DNA from: Flavobacteriales bacterium
Lineage (GTDB): Bacteria > Bacteroidota > Bacteroidia > CAIKAF01
Length of the DNA: 64,000 nt
Assembly (NCBI GenBank): GCA_025451235.1
Contig: JANWKT010000014.1
Coordinates: 62,001 to 126,000 of the forward strand
Reading direction: 5' to 3'
Positions 1-9,038 of this stretch are shown one piece after another. The notes below the pieces were generated by a model. The model had not been told where the DNA came from and did not search any database. It saw nothing but the letters and a program-made list of their open reading frames with translations. How positions within the stretch are numbered: the stretch's first letter is position 1; every line of letters begins with the position of its first letter. The translations under genes and the position numbers were made by a program.

Positions 1-1
1 T

Positions 2-784
2 GTTTATCAGGCAATTGTCCTTGCCATCATAGAAGGTATTACTGAGTTTTTACCTATATCCTCCACGGGCCATATGATCATTGCTTCTAATGTAATGGGT
101 ATTGCATCTGATGATTATGTAAAAATGTTCACCGTCTCCATCCAATTCGGAGCCATATTTTCTGTTATTCTCCTGTATTGGAAAAGATTCTTTCAATCCA
201 CCCGATTCTATTTGAAATTATTCCTTGGTTTTTTACCCGCCGGGGTTGTTGGATTTTTGCTCAATGATTATGTAGATGCATTGCTTGAAAATGCGATCGT
301 AGTAGCCATTACTTTACTCGTTGGTGGGATCTTTCTGTTATTTGTAGATAAGGTTTTCAAAAAGAATGAAGGCTCGACTGAAACCGTAACCAATAAAAAA
401 GCGCTGGTCATTGGATTTTTCCAGGTGATCGCAATGATCCCAGGTATTTCCAGATCCGCTGCAACCATTGTGGGGGGGCTGACCCAGAAACTCAGCCGAA
501 AAACTGCTGCCGAGTTTTCGTTCTTTCTTGCCGTTCCTACCATGCTGGTGGTTACGGTGTATAAAACGTATAAGTATCATTCAAAGGTGGGGTTTTCTAC
601 TGATGATATTGGCATATTGGCACTTGGAAATGTAGTGGCTTTTGTGGTGGCCATTTTCGCCATTAAATTTTTTATTTCTTTTCTTACCAAATATGGGTTT
701 AAGATCTTTGGGTATTATCGAATTGCATTAGGTCTCGCCATTCTTATCCTCACCGGCTTAGGATATAAACTAGCAGTGGTATGA
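2..784 (+). CDS. uppP: Undecaprenyl-diphosphatase UppP (BacA), 5'-truncated by window edge
   Basis: Integral membrane phosphatase that converts undecaprenyl diphosphate to the monophosphate, recycling the lipid carrier for peptidoglycan and other envelope polymers. The reading frame is open from base 2, and the residues before the first internal ATG (base 74) form the family's first active-site motif ([14 protein letters not shown]), so the true start lies upstream of the window. The second motif, [10 protein letters not shown], is at about bases 440-469. The rest is a series of hydrophobic helices. The stop overlaps the truB start by four bases (ATGA), indicating translational coupling. The family call is secure; only the N-terminus is missing. 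Confidence 0.95.
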   Translation, partial: VYQAIVLAIIEGITEFLPISSTGHMIIASNVMGIASDDYVKMFTVSIQFGAIFSVILLYWKRFFQSTRFYLKLFLGFLPAGVVGFLLNDYVDALLENAIVVAITLLVGGIFLLFVDKVFKKNEGSTETVTNKKALVIGFFQVIAMIPGISRSAATIVGGLTQKLSRKTAAEFSFFLAVPTMLVVTVYKTYKYHSKVGFSTDDIGILALGNVVAFVVAIFAIKFFISFLTKYGFKIFGYYRIALGLAILILTGLGYKLAVV

Positions 785-1485
785 GGAACGACTGGAAATT
801 TGAAGAAGGAGAGATCCTCCTTTTTGATAAGCCATTTGATTGGAGCTCATTTGATGTGGTAAAAAAGATCCGATGGATGATCAAAAAAAATTTGGGAAAA
901 GATATCAAAGTAGGGCATGCCGGCACTTTGGACCCTTACGCAACCGGACTGTTGGTCTTATGTACAGGGAAGTCGACCAAAAAAATTGAAAGTATCCAGG
1001 ACCAGATCAAGGTGTATTCAGGTACAATGATACTTGGAGCCACAACCCCTTCTTATGATCTTGAATCTGAACCGGATACGCCTTATCCCATTGATCATAT
1101 CACAGATGAGCTGCTCGAAAAAACCATTCAAACCTTTATTGGAGTGCAGGACCAGGTCCCACCTATTTTCAGCGCCAAATTGATCAATGGTAAAAGGGCC
1201 TATGAGCTTGCCAGAAAAGGGGAGACCCCAGTGATGAACCCAAAGAAGATTGAGATATTGGAATTTATCGTAAAAAGAGTTAAGCCCGATGAGCTCAAGT
1301 TTAAGGTAACATGTACCAAAGGAACTTATATTCGCTCTTTGGCCCATGACTTGGGCAAAGCACTCGGGTCCGGGGCATATTTGGCCTCTTTACAACGAGA
1401 TGCTATTGGAGGGTATTTATTAGCAAATGCCTTTAGTATAGAGACATTCCGCGAATGTTTAGAAAAAACTTCCTTTCCCGCGTAA
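781..1485 (+). CDS. truB: tRNA pseudouridine(55) synthase TruB
   Basis: Isomerises U55 to pseudouridine in the T-loop of tRNAs. The catalytic motif [12 protein letters not shown] places the nucleophilic aspartate at residue 51. The family signatures [11 protein letters not shown] near the N-terminus and [13 protein letters not shown] near residue 180 are also present. At 234 residues it is at the short end for TruB and appears to lack a large C-terminal PUA extension, as is common in Bacteroidota. It starts inside the uppP stop codon (ATGA overlap), so the two are probably one transcript. An alternative identity is unlikely. Confidence 0.95.
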   Translation: MRNDWKFEEGEILLFDKPFDWSSFDVVKKIRWMIKKNLGKDIKVGHAGTLDPYATGLLVLCTGKSTKKIESIQDQIKVYSGTMILGATTPSYDLESEPDTPYPIDHITDELLEKTIQTFIGVQDQVPPIFSAKLINGKRAYELARKGETPVMNPKKIEILEFIVKRVKPDELKFKVTCTKGTYIRSLAHDLGKALGSGAYLASLQRDAIGGYLLANAFSIETFRECLEKTSFPA

Positions 1486-1491
1486 TTTTTG

Positions 1492-1499
1492 TACTTTTG
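1492..1499 (+). promoter_or_regulatory. Candidate -7 promoter element before queA
   Basis: The octamer TACTTTTG matches the Bacteroidota -7 consensus TAnnTTTG and lies 26 bases before the queA ATG, in the only gap between truB and queA. It suggests queA has its own start site in addition to any read-through from uppP-truB. Sequence match only. Confidence 0.5.
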
Positions 1500-1525
1500 C
1501 AACCCATTAAAATTCGCCTTACGGA

Positions 1526-2575
1526 ATGAAACTTTCACAGTTTAGATATAAAGAGCCGACAGAACTTATCGCACAGCAACCGGCAGCTGAAAGAGACAAA
1601 GCCCGCCTTATGGTGGTCAATCGCAAAACAGGTAAAATAGAACATAAAGTCTTTTCAGACATTATTAAATATTTTGACGACGGTGATGTAATGATCCTTA
1701 ACAATACCCGTGTTTTTCCTGCCCGCCTATATGGCAACAAGGAAAAAACAGGAGCAAAGATCGAAGTTTTCTTACTTCGTGAATTGGATCATGACAGCAA
1801 ACTCTGGGATGTATTGGTGGATCCGGCAAGAAAGATCAGGATCGGAAATAAATTATATTTTGGAGATAATGATATGTTAGTAGCCGAAGTAATCGACAAT
1901 ACTACTTCACGTGGTCGTACCCTTCGTTTTTTATATGATGGAGATGGAAATGATTTTCGTAAGCTATTGGATGAACTAGGTTATACACCCCTTCCTAAAT
2001 ACATCAAAAGAGAAGCAACACTGGATGACAGGGATCGCTATCAATCGATTTACGCTAAAGTGGAAGGAGCCGTAGCAGCACCTACCGGTGGTTTGCACTT
2101 CAGCAGAGAATTAATGAAAAGAATGGAGATCAAGGGTGTAAATTTTGTTGAACTTACTTTACATATTGGTCTGGGAGCTTTTCGCCCGGTGGAGGTGGAA
2201 GATCTTACCAAGCATAAAATGGATTCCGAAGAAGTAGATATACCGGAATCAATTATTAAAACCGTGAACAATGCCATTGACAAAAAGAGAAGAGTTTGCG
2301 CTGTAGATACTTCTGTGATCAGGGCCATTGAATCTTCTGTATCAACTGATGGCCATTTGAAGCCATATACCGGGTGGACCAATAAATTTATTTTTCCTCC
2401 GTACGATTTTAGCATTGCCAATTCTTTGATCACTAACTTCCATCGGTCCGAATCTACCTTGTTTATGATGGTAGCCGCTTTTGCAGGATTGGATCTTTTG
2501 CAGGAAGCCTATAAAGAGGCGATGAAAGAAAAATACCGTTTTCTATCCTATGGCGATGCCATGCTTATTTTATAA
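1526..2575 (+). CDS. queA: S-adenosylmethionine:tRNA ribosyltransferase-isomerase QueA
   Basis: Transfers and isomerises the ribosyl group of SAM onto 7-aminomethyl-7-deazaguanine in tRNA, giving epoxyqueuosine in the queuosine pathway. The 349-residue length is typical of the family. Signatures read directly include [12 protein letters not shown] near residue 55, [12 protein letters not shown] and [19 protein letters not shown] in the middle, and a C-terminal [20 protein letters not shown] block. The ATG follows a -7-like promoter element. It is 20 bases upstream of the acyl-CoA dehydrogenase start, so the two may be cotranscribed even though their functions are unrelated. Confidence 0.96.
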   Translation: MKLSQFRYKEPTELIAQQPAAERDKARLMVVNRKTGKIEHKVFSDIIKYFDDGDVMILNNTRVFPARLYGNKEKTGAKIEVFLLRELDHDSKLWDVLVDPARKIRIGNKLYFGDNDMLVAEVIDNTTSRGRTLRFLYDGDGNDFRKLLDELGYTPLPKYIKREATLDDRDRYQSIYAKVEGAVAAPTGGLHFSRELMKRMEIKGVNFVELTLHIGLGAFRPVEVEDLTKHKMDSEEVDIPESIIKTVNNAIDKKRRVCAVDTSVIRAIESSVSTDGHLKPYTGWTNKFIFPPYDFSIANSLITNFHRSESTLFMMVAAFAGLDLLQEAYKEAMKEKYRFLSYGDAMLIL

Positions 2576-2595
2576 TCAACCAAAATATTAAGGTC

Positions 2596-3774
2596 ATGTA
2601 TGTAGATAAGTTTCAATTTCATGATTATTACCTGGTGGATGAGTTACTCACCGAGGAGCATAAACTGATCCGTGAAACCGTGCGGAATTGGGTAAAAAAA
2701 GATGTTTCCCCGATTATTGAAGATTATGCACAGCGATCTGAATTTCCAAATCAAATCATTCAAGGTTTGGCGGATGTAGGTGCTTTCGGACCTTATATCC
2801 CGCAGGAATATGGCGGAGCTGGACTCGACCAGATCTCTTATGGAATCATTATGATGGAGTTGGAAAGAGGGGATTCTGGGATACGCTCTACAGCATCTGT
2901 TCAATCCAGTTTGGTGATGTATCCAATCTATACTTTTGGTACGGAAGCACAAAAGAAAAAATATTTGCCTCAGTTAGCCACCGGTAAAATGATGGGATGT
3001 TTTGGATTGACTGAGCCTAACCATGGCTCTGATCCTAGCAGCATGATCACCAATATTAAAGATATGGGTGACCATTATATACTGAATGGTTCTAAAATGT
3101 GGATATCCAATGCTCCATTTGCAGACATTGCTGTTGTATGGGCCAAAGATGAAGAAGGAAAGATCCGCGGATTGGTGGTTGAAAGGGGAGACCCAGGATT
3201 TACCACACCCGAAACGCATAGTAAATGGTCGTTAAGAGCTTCTGCAACCGGAGAATTGGTATTCAACAATGTAAAAGTTCCTAAAGAAAATATTTTCCCA
3301 GATGTAAAGGGATTAAAGGGCCCACTGAGCTGTTTGAACTCTGCCCGTTATGGAATTTCCTGGGGAGCTATTGGCGCAGCCCTTGATTGCTATGATACTG
3401 CATTAAGATATTCCAAAGAAAGAATTCAATTCGGTAAACCTATTGGTTCTTTTCAGTTACAACAAAAAAAACTCGCTGAAATGATCACCGAGATCACCAA
3501 AGCACAACTGCTCACCTGGAGATTAGGTGTGTTGAAAAACGAAAACCGTGCTACACCCGCCCAGATCTCTATGGCCAAAAGGAACAATGTGAATATGGCT
3601 TTACAGATTGCCCGTGAAGCCAGGCAAATATTGGGTGCCATGGGAATTACCGGTGATTATAGTATCATGCGTCATATGATGAACCTTGAATCGGTAATTA
3701 CCTATGAGGGTACACATGATGTTCATTTGCTGATCACCGGTATGGATGTTACCGGAATTTCAGCTTTTTCTTGA
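2596..3774 (+). CDS. Acyl-CoA dehydrogenase, glutaryl-CoA dehydrogenase type
   Basis: Flavoenzyme of the acyl-CoA dehydrogenase superfamily (392 residues). The GCFGLTEPNHGSDPSS block, the arginine-containing IRSTASVQSSLVM segment before it, and YEGTHDVHLL near the C-terminus, which contains the predicted catalytic glutamate (E371), match the glutaryl-CoA dehydrogenase branch rather than short-chain or isovaleryl enzymes. The expected role is oxidative decarboxylation of glutaryl-CoA to crotonyl-CoA in lysine/tryptophan catabolism. In Bacteroidota this subfamily is often annotated only as acyl-CoA dehydrogenase. No other pathway genes are adjacent, so the exact substrate is inferred from motifs. 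Confidence 0.88.
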   Translation: MYVDKFQFHDYYLVDELLTEEHKLIRETVRNWVKKDVSPIIEDYAQRSEFPNQIIQGLADVGAFGPYIPQEYGGAGLDQISYGIIMMELERGDSGIRSTASVQSSLVMYPIYTFGTEAQKKKYLPQLATGKMMGCFGLTEPNHGSDPSSMITNIKDMGDHYILNGSKMWISNAPFADIAVVWAKDEEGKIRGLVVERGDPGFTTPETHSKWSLRASATGELVFNNVKVPKENIFPDVKGLKGPLSCLNSARYGISWGAIGAALDCYDTALRYSKERIQFGKPIGSFQLQQKKLAEMITEITKAQLLTWRLGVLKNENRATPAQISMAKRNNVNMALQIAREARQILGAMGITGDYSIMRHMMNLESVITYEGTHDVHLLITGMDVTGISAFS

Positions 3775-3794
3775 TATTGAACATATTTTACCGC

Positions 3795-3832
3795 ACCGAG
3801 CCCTGCTCTAGCAAGCCGAGGACTTACGAACA
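3795..3832. repeat. Intergenic ACCGAGCC...AAGCCGAG element, copy 1
   Basis: This GC-richer stretch stands out in an AT-rich spacer. It shares the blocks ACCGAGCC, AAGCCGAG and ACGAA, in the same order, with the spacer at 17293-17334. The second copy is a near-perfect hairpin; this one is more degenerate. Likely a dispersed intergenic palindromic element. Confidence 0.4.
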
Positions 3833-3890
3833 CATTTTAAAAATCAAAATAAAGTAAGTATTTTTACGTTAATAGTTAAAATGTGAGCCC

Positions 3891-4337
3891 ATGAAAAAAT
3901 CCATTTTTTCAATTCTGACCTTGGCAGTGATCCTCTTGAGTGGATGTGATCCAGCTGACCAGTATCCGATCTCCTTTAAAGTAAATGGCAGTACTACCTG
4001 GTATGCAAGTTCGGCTCCGGCCATTCTTTCTTCTGGTAAAATATATATAAATGCTAATAGTATTACGCAAGGACAGAATCCGGTTGCTTTTACACTGGGT
4101 CAATATGCAGCAGTGGATACATTTGATATAGACAGTGCAAATAATGCCTTTTTATACGGGGCCACTCTGGGTTCAGGTTATTATGCGAAATCTACCAATG
4201 TTGCTAAGATGATTGTAACAGAGTTCAACCCGGCTGACAAACATATTGTGGCCAATTTCTATGGATGGCTTTCCAATTCAAACAGAACAGATTCCGTGTT
4301 GATCACCGACGGTAAGTTCGATCTGCATTATCAATAA
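3891..4337 (+). CDS. Small lipoprotein of unknown function
   Basis: A 148-residue protein with a classic lipoprotein signal: MKK, a hydrophobic stretch, then the lipobox LLSGC with the lipidated cysteine at residue 19. The mature part begins CDPADQYP and is predicted to be mostly beta strand, with alternating polar and hydrophobic residues and conspicuous S/T/N content. I recognise no catalytic motif. It stands alone between a plus-strand dehydrogenase and a minus-strand FabH-like gene and has no obvious partner. The function is unknown; localisation to the envelope is well supported by the signal. Confidence 0.75.
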   Translation: MKKSIFSILTLAVILLSGCDPADQYPISFKVNGSTTWYASSAPAILSSGKIYINANSITQGQNPVAFTLGQYAAVDTFDIDSANNAFLYGATLGSGYYAKSTNVAKMIVTEFNPADKHIVANFYGWLSNSNRTDSVLITDGKFDLHYQ

Positions 4338-4341
4338 TTTA

Positions 4342-4371
4342 TTTGAAAGTTTGAAGTTTGAAGGTTTGATG
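4342..4371. repeat. Short degenerate heptad repeat (TTTGAAG units)
   Basis: Four tandem units of about 7 bp of the TTTGAAG/GTTTGAA type lie directly after the lipoprotein stop codon. The same kind of TTTGA/TTCAA heptad occurs at 41095-41180 and 48131-48246, where it is arranged as inverted pairs. Confidence 0.6.
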
Positions 4372-4396
4372 TTGTCCTTCCATCAAAATTGAAGAA

Positions 4397-4497
4397 TTAC
4401 TTTTCCATCAACATTGCGCCAGGCGCACCTTTACTTTTCCATCAACATTGCGTCAGGCGCACCATTATTTCTCCATTAACATTGCGCCGTAAGAATA
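4397..4497. repeat. 34-bp tandem triplication of the 3' end of the FabH-like gene
   Basis: The last codons of the minus-strand FabH-like gene, ending at 4465, are copied twice more downstream with a 34-bp period: blocks begin at about 4397, 4431 and 4465. On the minus strand each unit reads GCAATGTTGATGGAAAAGTAA or a close variant, so each copy carries the final M-L-M-E-K-stop string. Because 34 is not a multiple of three, the extra copies are not a simple in-frame extension. Confidence 0.8.
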
Positions 4498-5409
4498 CCC
4501 GCCACCAAAAACGATCGAAAGAATTTTATCTCCTTTTTTAAATTGATCCCAGGTTTCTGCGATCCCAATTCCAAAACCACAGCAACCGGTGTTACCATAT
4601 TTTTGAATGTTGGCGATTAATTTGGATTCAGGCAGTTTTAATTCATGAATAACATGCAATGAAATACGATGGTTGGCCTGGTGTGGGATATAGTAATCAA
4701 TTTCATCAACTGATAATTTGAACTTCTCCAACACCCTTCTGCTTTCTCTTTCCATATAAACACAGGCGTTGATGAAGACATCACGTCCATCAGCCATAGG
4801 GAAATCATGCTCAATCGGATGTAGATACACCGCTTTGGTTGCTTTGGGTGTATGTGCAGCGCCTCCTGTTGAAATATGTTTGATATGGAGATCTCCTTCT
4901 TTCATTTTTTCTTTGGAAATGGCAATTGCAACCGCTCCATCACCCCAAAGTGGACCTGAAATTTTATCATTCTCATCAAAATAACCTGAATTATGCTCAC
5001 TTCCCACAACCAAAGCACGGGTGGCTTTACCCAAAGAGAAATATCCTTCTACAATTTCTATTGCATTGAGTACTGAACTGCAGGCAGTAGATACATATAA
5101 TGTAGGAACATCTGCGATTTGCAAATAATGCTGTATTTGGTGACCTAAGGTGGCCACGGTATCATAAGGGGTGTAGGAAGCCCCGATAATTAAATCAAAA
5201 TTTTTCCCATCTTCTTTTAGTTGATTGAGCAGGTTCTTCACCGATTCAATGCCCATAGTATTGGCATTTTCCTCCGGCATAGCCACCCTTCTTTCCTCAA
5301 TCCCGGTCCTAGACCTTATCCAATCGTCCGTTATCCCGCATTTTTCAGTAAAATAACTGTTTGGCAGCACTTTGGAAGGAATATAACAAGCGACACCGTT
5401 GATGTACAT
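4465..5409 (-). CDS. 3-oxoacyl-ACP synthase III (FabH)-like protein
   Basis: Thiolase-fold ketoacyl-ACP synthase III homologue of 314 residues, about the usual length. The catalytic triad can be read: Cys110 in STACSSV, His243 in IPHQANHR and Asn273 in GNTGCCGFG. The last motif differs from the usual FabH NTSAAS, suggesting a specialised branch rather than the housekeeping FabH. No acyl carrier protein, fabD or plsX flanks it, so the acyl substrate cannot be inferred. It converges with the lipoprotein gene on its 3' side and is followed in the same direction by a duplicated copy of its own 3' end. Confidence 0.85.
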   Translation of the reverse strand: MYINGVACYIPSKVLPNSYFTEKCGITDDWIRSRTGIEERRVAMPEENANTMGIESVKNLLNQLKEDGKNFDLIIGASYTPYDTVATLGHQIQHYLQIADVPTLYVSTACSSVLNAIEIVEGYFSLGKATRALVVGSEHNSGYFDENDKISGPLWGDGAVAIAISKEKMKEGDLHIKHISTGGAAHTPKATKAVYLHPIEHDFPMADGRDVFINACVYMERESRRVLEKFKLSVDEIDYYIPHQANHRISLHVIHELKLPESKLIANIQKYGNTGCCGFGIGIAETWDQFKKGDKILSIVFGGGYSYGAMLMEK

Positions 5410-5486
5410 TAGCGGTTTTGGTTTTCTTTTGCGATGGTATCAAAAATTATACCTATTTGCAAATTTTTTGTTAATTCTAAATCAAA

Positions 5487-5511
5487 AAAAGCAAGTCTAT
5501 GACTTGCTTTT
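5487..5511. terminator. Intrinsic terminator downstream of hppA
   Basis: An 11-bp stem AAAAAGCAAGTC/GACTTGCTTTT with a three-base loop and flanking A and T tracts sits just after the pyrophosphatase stop on the minus strand. It should end hppA transcription before the FabH-like gene. Confidence 0.8.
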
Positions 5512-5520
5512 AAACTTTAC

Positions 5521-7857
5521 TTATTCTACTTCAGCCACTTCGGATCCAGGTCGATCTTTGATCCAGCCTTGAATGGGTTGGAAATCACTTTTATTAAGGA
5601 CCAATGCCTCATTGAATGAATTGAAAGGTTGTATGGTTTGGTGGATCTCGTTAGAAGGAAGCTGAATGGTAGGTTTTTTATCAGCCTTAGGTAGAATGGG
5701 TGCAATCACCAAACCAACCAGGCAAGTTAGCTTGATCAGAATATTCATCGAAGGGCCTGAAGTATCTTTAAATGGGTCACCTACAGTATCACCGGTAACT
5801 GCTGCTTTATGGGGTTCACTTCCTTTATAAAATTTCTGGCCGTCGATCTCAACCCCTTTTTCGAAAGATTTTTTAGCATTGTCCCAAGCTCCCCCAGCAT
5901 TGTTTTGGAAAAGGGCCCATAATACGCCGCTAACACAAACACCAGCCATATAAGCGCCCAATGACTCGGCCCCCATAGTAAATCCTATAATAATGGGACT
6001 GATGATCGTAATAGCTCCAGGCAACATCATTTCTTTGATGGCAGCTTTGGTGGAGATGGCTACACATTTTTCATAATCCGGTTTTCCGGTACCTTCTAAA
6101 ATTCCAGGGATCTCTCTGAACTGACGACGCACCTCATTTACCATTTGCATGGCTGCTTTACCTACAGAACTCATGGCCAATGCGGAGAATATAACAGGGA
6201 TCATTCCACCTACAAAAAGAGCGGCCAATACTTTGGCCTTATAAATATTGATACCGTCGATACCGGTAAAAGTAACATATGCAGCAAACAAAGCGAGGGC
6301 TGTAAGTGCAGCCGAGGCAATGGCAAAACCTTTACCAATGGCAGCTGTGGTATTACCTACGGTATCCAGTATATCTGTTTTTTCTCTTACCTCTTTGGGT
6401 AATTCACTCATTTCAGCAATTCCACCTGCGTTATCCGCGATCGGTCCGAATGCATCAATGGCCAATTGCATGGCAGTGGTAGCCATCATGGCGGAAGCTG
6501 CAATGGCTACACCGTAAAACCCTGCCAGGGCATAAGAACCCCAAATGGCTCCGGCAAAAAGAAGTACGGGCATAAAAGTGCTTTTCATTCCTAAGGATAA
6601 TCCGGCAATGATATTGGTAGCAGCTCCGGTTCCCGATTTTTGAACCACACCCAGTACCGGTTTCTTGCCCATTCCTGTATAAAATTCGGTGATGAAAGAA
6701 ATAACCCCACCTACAAACATTCCGACACATACCGCACCAAAGACCCTTAAAGAAGTAATTTCTACGATCCCTTCTCCAAAGAAGGTCATTTGCATGGTAT
6801 CAGGTAACATCCAATCGATCACGAAGTATACTGCTATTAAAGTAAGGATGATAGATCCCCAGTTCCCTTTATTCAGGGCTGCCTGTACTTTATTTTCATT
6901 GGCACCCTCATTATCTTTGATCTTTACGAACCAAAATCCTATCAGTGAAAATACAATTCCTAAACCTGCGATCAACATAGGTAGTATGATCGGGCCTATT
7001 CCTCCAAACTGATCATCAATTGCACCACCCATATCCCTGATGACATAATTACCCAGTACCATGGCCGCTAATACGGTAGCAACATAAGACCCAAAAAGGT
7101 CGGCTCCCATACCTGCTACGTCACCTACATTGTCACCCACATTGTCTGCAATGGTGGCCGGGTTACGTGGGTCATCTTCAGGAATGCCTGCCTCCACTTT
7201 TCCCACGAGGTCAGCACCCACATCAGCGGCTTTTGTATAGATACCTCCACCAACCCTTGCAAACAAGGCAATGGATTCAGCACCTAAAGAAAATCCTGCC
7301 AATGCTTCAAGCACCCTGGTCATCCCACTTACTCCTTGATGCGGATCCGTTGAGTCTCCCCAAATTCCGCCCATGAACATATTATATAGCAGGGCAAAAA
7401 GCATGCTTAAGCCTAAAACGGCCAATCCAGCTACTCCCATGCCCATCACGCTTCCGCCGGTAAAGGATACTTTGAGCGCTTTGCTCAAAGAAGTTTTAGC
7501 AGCTTGTGTGGTTCTCACATTTGCTTTGGTAGCTACACGCATCCCAATGAATCCGGCCAAAGCGCTGAAAAAAGCACCAATAACGAATGCTACGACTATG
7601 AACCAATGAGAATGGACAGATCTTATTCCATCGACGGTAGAGATGATACCTAATAATATACCGGCAATTACTACATATATGGCCAATACTCGATATTCTG
7701 CCTTTAAAAAAGCCATGGCACCTTGTGCAATGGCGTTGGCAATGCCTTTCATTTTGTCATCTCCGGCATCTTGTTTTCCTACCCAGACAAACTTGACAAA
7801 TGTGTAAATAAGCGCCAATACGCCAAAGAGAGGAAGAATGTATACAAGGTTCTGCAT
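5521..7857 (-). CDS. hppA: Membrane-bound cation-pumping pyrophosphatase (K+-dependent type)
   Basis: A 778-residue multi-helix pump that couples pyrophosphate hydrolysis to export of H+ and/or Na+. The PPi-binding motif [11 protein letters not shown] is at residues 212-222, followed by DNVGDNVGD near 238-246. In the diagnostic GNTTAA segment (501-506) the position that is lysine in K+-independent enzymes is alanine, with glycine three residues later, which is the K+-dependent signature. Whether it moves protons, sodium or both cannot be decided from what I checked. A -7 element lies at 7883-7890 and an intrinsic terminator at 5487-5511, so it is probably a single-gene unit. Confidence 0.95.
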   Translation of the reverse strand: MQNLVYILPLFGVLALIYTFVKFVWVGKQDAGDDKMKGIANAIAQGAMAFLKAEYRVLAIYVVIAGILLGIISTVDGIRSVHSHWFIVVAFVIGAFFSALAGFIGMRVATKANVRTTQAAKTSLSKALKVSFTGGSVMGMGVAGLAVLGLSMLFALLYNMFMGGIWGDSTDPHQGVSGMTRVLEALAGFSLGAESIALFARVGGGIYTKAADVGADLVGKVEAGIPEDDPRNPATIADNVGDNVGDVAGMGADLFGSYVATVLAAMVLGNYVIRDMGGAIDDQFGGIGPIILPMLIAGLGIVFSLIGFWFVKIKDNEGANENKVQAALNKGNWGSIILTLIAVYFVIDWMLPDTMQMTFFGEGIVEITSLRVFGAVCVGMFVGGVISFITEFYTGMGKKPVLGVVQKSGTGAATNIIAGLSLGMKSTFMPVLLFAGAIWGSYALAGFYGVAIAASAMMATTAMQLAIDAFGPIADNAGGIAEMSELPKEVREKTDILDTVGNTTAAIGKGFAIASAALTALALFAAYVTFTGIDGINIYKAKVLAALFVGGMIPVIFSALAMSSVGKAAMQMVNEVRRQFREIPGILEGTGKPDYEKCVAISTKAAIKEMMLPGAITIISPIIIGFTMGAESLGAYMAGVCVSGVLWALFQNNAGGAWDNAKKSFEKGVEIDGQKFYKGSEPHKAAVTGDTVGDPFKDTSGPSMNILIKLTCLVGLVIAPILPKADKKPTIQLPSNEIHQTIQPFNSFNEALVLNKSDFQPIQGWIKDRPGSEVAEVE

Positions 7858-7882
7858 AACTATGTTCTATTTTTCAGAGGCG

Positions 7883-7890
7883 CAAAAGTA
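7883..7890 (-). promoter_or_regulatory. Candidate -7 element for hppA
   Basis: The plus strand reads CAAAAGTA, i.e. TACTTTTG on the minus strand, 25 bases before the hppA ATG. A CAA (TTG on the minus strand) about 20 bases further upstream fits the -33 box. It lies back to back with the promoter of the HAD gene. Confidence 0.55.
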
Positions 7891-7943
7891 TCATTTTTGC
7901 TTAAAAAACCCAAAATCATTCAATCATTAAGTATAGTTTATAT

Positions 7944-7970
7944 TGGCTTAATACGTTAGTTGTACCTTTG
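7944..7970 (+). promoter_or_regulatory. Candidate promoter for the HAD phosphatase gene, very close to its ATG
   Basis: TTG (7944-7946), 16 nt and TACCTTTG (7963-7970) match the Bacteroidota promoter pattern. Only five bases separate the -7 box from the ATG at 7976, so the transcript would be leaderless or nearly so. Confidence 0.5.
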
Positions 7971-7975
7971 AATGC

Positions 7976-8608
7976 ATGAAATATGAAATAAAACATATCA
8001 TTTTTGATCTGGGAGGGGTGCTTCTAAATATTGATCTGGGCAGAATAACTACCGGTTTTGCTGAGATCATGCATAGAGATGACCATGCTATTCAGCGGGT
8101 GAAGCTGGAAATCATACCGGGTTACGAAACTGGGAAGATCTCCACCGATGAGTTTCTGGAATTATTGAGCACCTATCTCAAGAATGGCTATACGAAGGCT
8201 GATATCATTCGGATCTGGAACAGCATTATTCTCGATATGCCTGCCGAAAGATTGAAGATGTTGCAGGAACTTAAAAAGAACTATCATGTACATTTGTTGA
8301 GCAATATCAATGATCTCCATGCCAATTGCTTTGAAGAGAGCTTCAGGCAATGGTTCAATGAAGACCCTCGGAAATATTTCGACCGTTTCTTTTATTCACA
8401 TCAAATTGGGCGAAGAAAACCTGATGTAAGCACCTATGCCTGGGTTTTGGAGCAATTAAGTGCTGATCCCGAAAAGGCCATTTTTATTGACGATATGCCT
8501 GAAAATATTGAAGGCGCCAGAAATGCAGGGATCAACGCCTATCAGCTCATGAACCATAAAACCGATGTGATCCACCTGATCAAAGAACTCGGACTCATTG
8601 CTGCATAG
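7976..8608 (+). CDS. HAD-family hydrolase, YihX-like sugar phosphatase
   Basis: A 210-residue haloacid-dehalogenase-superfamily phosphatase. Motif I is IIFDLGGVL with the nucleophile at Asp11 and glycine in place of the usual second aspartate. Motif II is LLSNIND, motif III is RRKPDVSTY, and motif IV is IFIDDMPENIEGA. This arrangement (DLGGV, SN, KPD, DD..NI.GA) resembles the alpha-D-glucose-1-phosphatase YihX group. The cap region between motifs I and II is helical. Because motif I begins at residue 8, the start cannot be much further downstream than the annotated ATG. The physiological substrate is unknown. Confidence 0.85.
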   Translation: MKYEIKHIIFDLGGVLLNIDLGRITTGFAEIMHRDDHAIQRVKLEIIPGYETGKISTDEFLELLSTYLKNGYTKADIIRIWNSIILDMPAERLKMLQELKKNYHVHLLSNINDLHANCFEESFRQWFNEDPRKYFDRFFYSHQIGRRKPDVSTYAWVLEQLSADPEKAIFIDDMPENIEGARNAGINAYQLMNHKTDVIHLIKELGLIAA

Positions 8609-8615
8609 AAAAAGC

Positions 8616-8661
8616 GTTCCCTAAAAATAAGAAGAGGGAACCTCTTTCGAAGTCCCCTCTT
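8616..8661. terminator. Overlapping alternative hairpins between convergent genes
   Basis: Two mutually exclusive stems share bases: GTTCCCT (8616-8622) with AGGGAAC (8635-8641), and AAGAGGG (8632-8638) with CCCTCTT (8655-8661). They lie between the HAD gene and a convergent small gene, so the likely role is termination, though there is no clear T tract. Confidence 0.4.
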
Positions 8662-8708
8662 ACCTGCAGCGTTATGAGAAAAGAACGTGAATATGAATGA
8701 ATAGGTGG

Positions 8709-8945
8709 TTACTTTTTTCTTGTGCCTGGTTGAATAGCAAGCACAGGTTTACGACTAAAGACCAATTTCTTTTTTGACAGTTGAGGCGAGGTTGGATTTC
8801 CCTCTTGCATCACATCCGTTTTTTTCGAAATGGAAACATTTACTGCCTTTTTGTTCAACTTCATAGTAGGTGTTTTTTCTACCTGGGCTGATATCATGTT
8901 CCCAAACAAAAGCACCATCACCGATAAAAATAAAATGCGTTTCAT
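8709..8945 (-). CDS. Small secreted protein of unknown function
   Basis: A short gene of about 78 residues starting MKRILFLS, with a typical signal peptide ending near ISAQ (residue 21). The mature part is strongly basic (many K/R) and contains repeated T/S-K-K motifs but no recognisable domain. An ATG nine codons upstream is in frame but would put polar residues before the signal peptide, so the internal ATG is preferred. Such short basic secreted proteins are common orphans in Bacteroidota. It may be genuine but low in information; no partner gene is evident. Confidence 0.5.
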   Translation of the reverse strand: MKRILFLSVMVLLFGNMISAQVEKTPTMKLNKKAVNVSISKKTDVMQEGNPTSPQLSKKKLVFSRKPVLAIQPGTRKK

Positions 8946-9038
8946 ATACATTATTTTCAGAGCATAATGCAATGCCTATGCCAAAAAAAAGAAGCGTAGG
9001 AGATTTGCTAAAAATTAACGATTGTTAGGAAATGGAGA

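Noticed and set aside
268-543. Minus-strand open frames inside uppP
   Set aside because: Shadow frames of a well-supported gene; no start-region signals.
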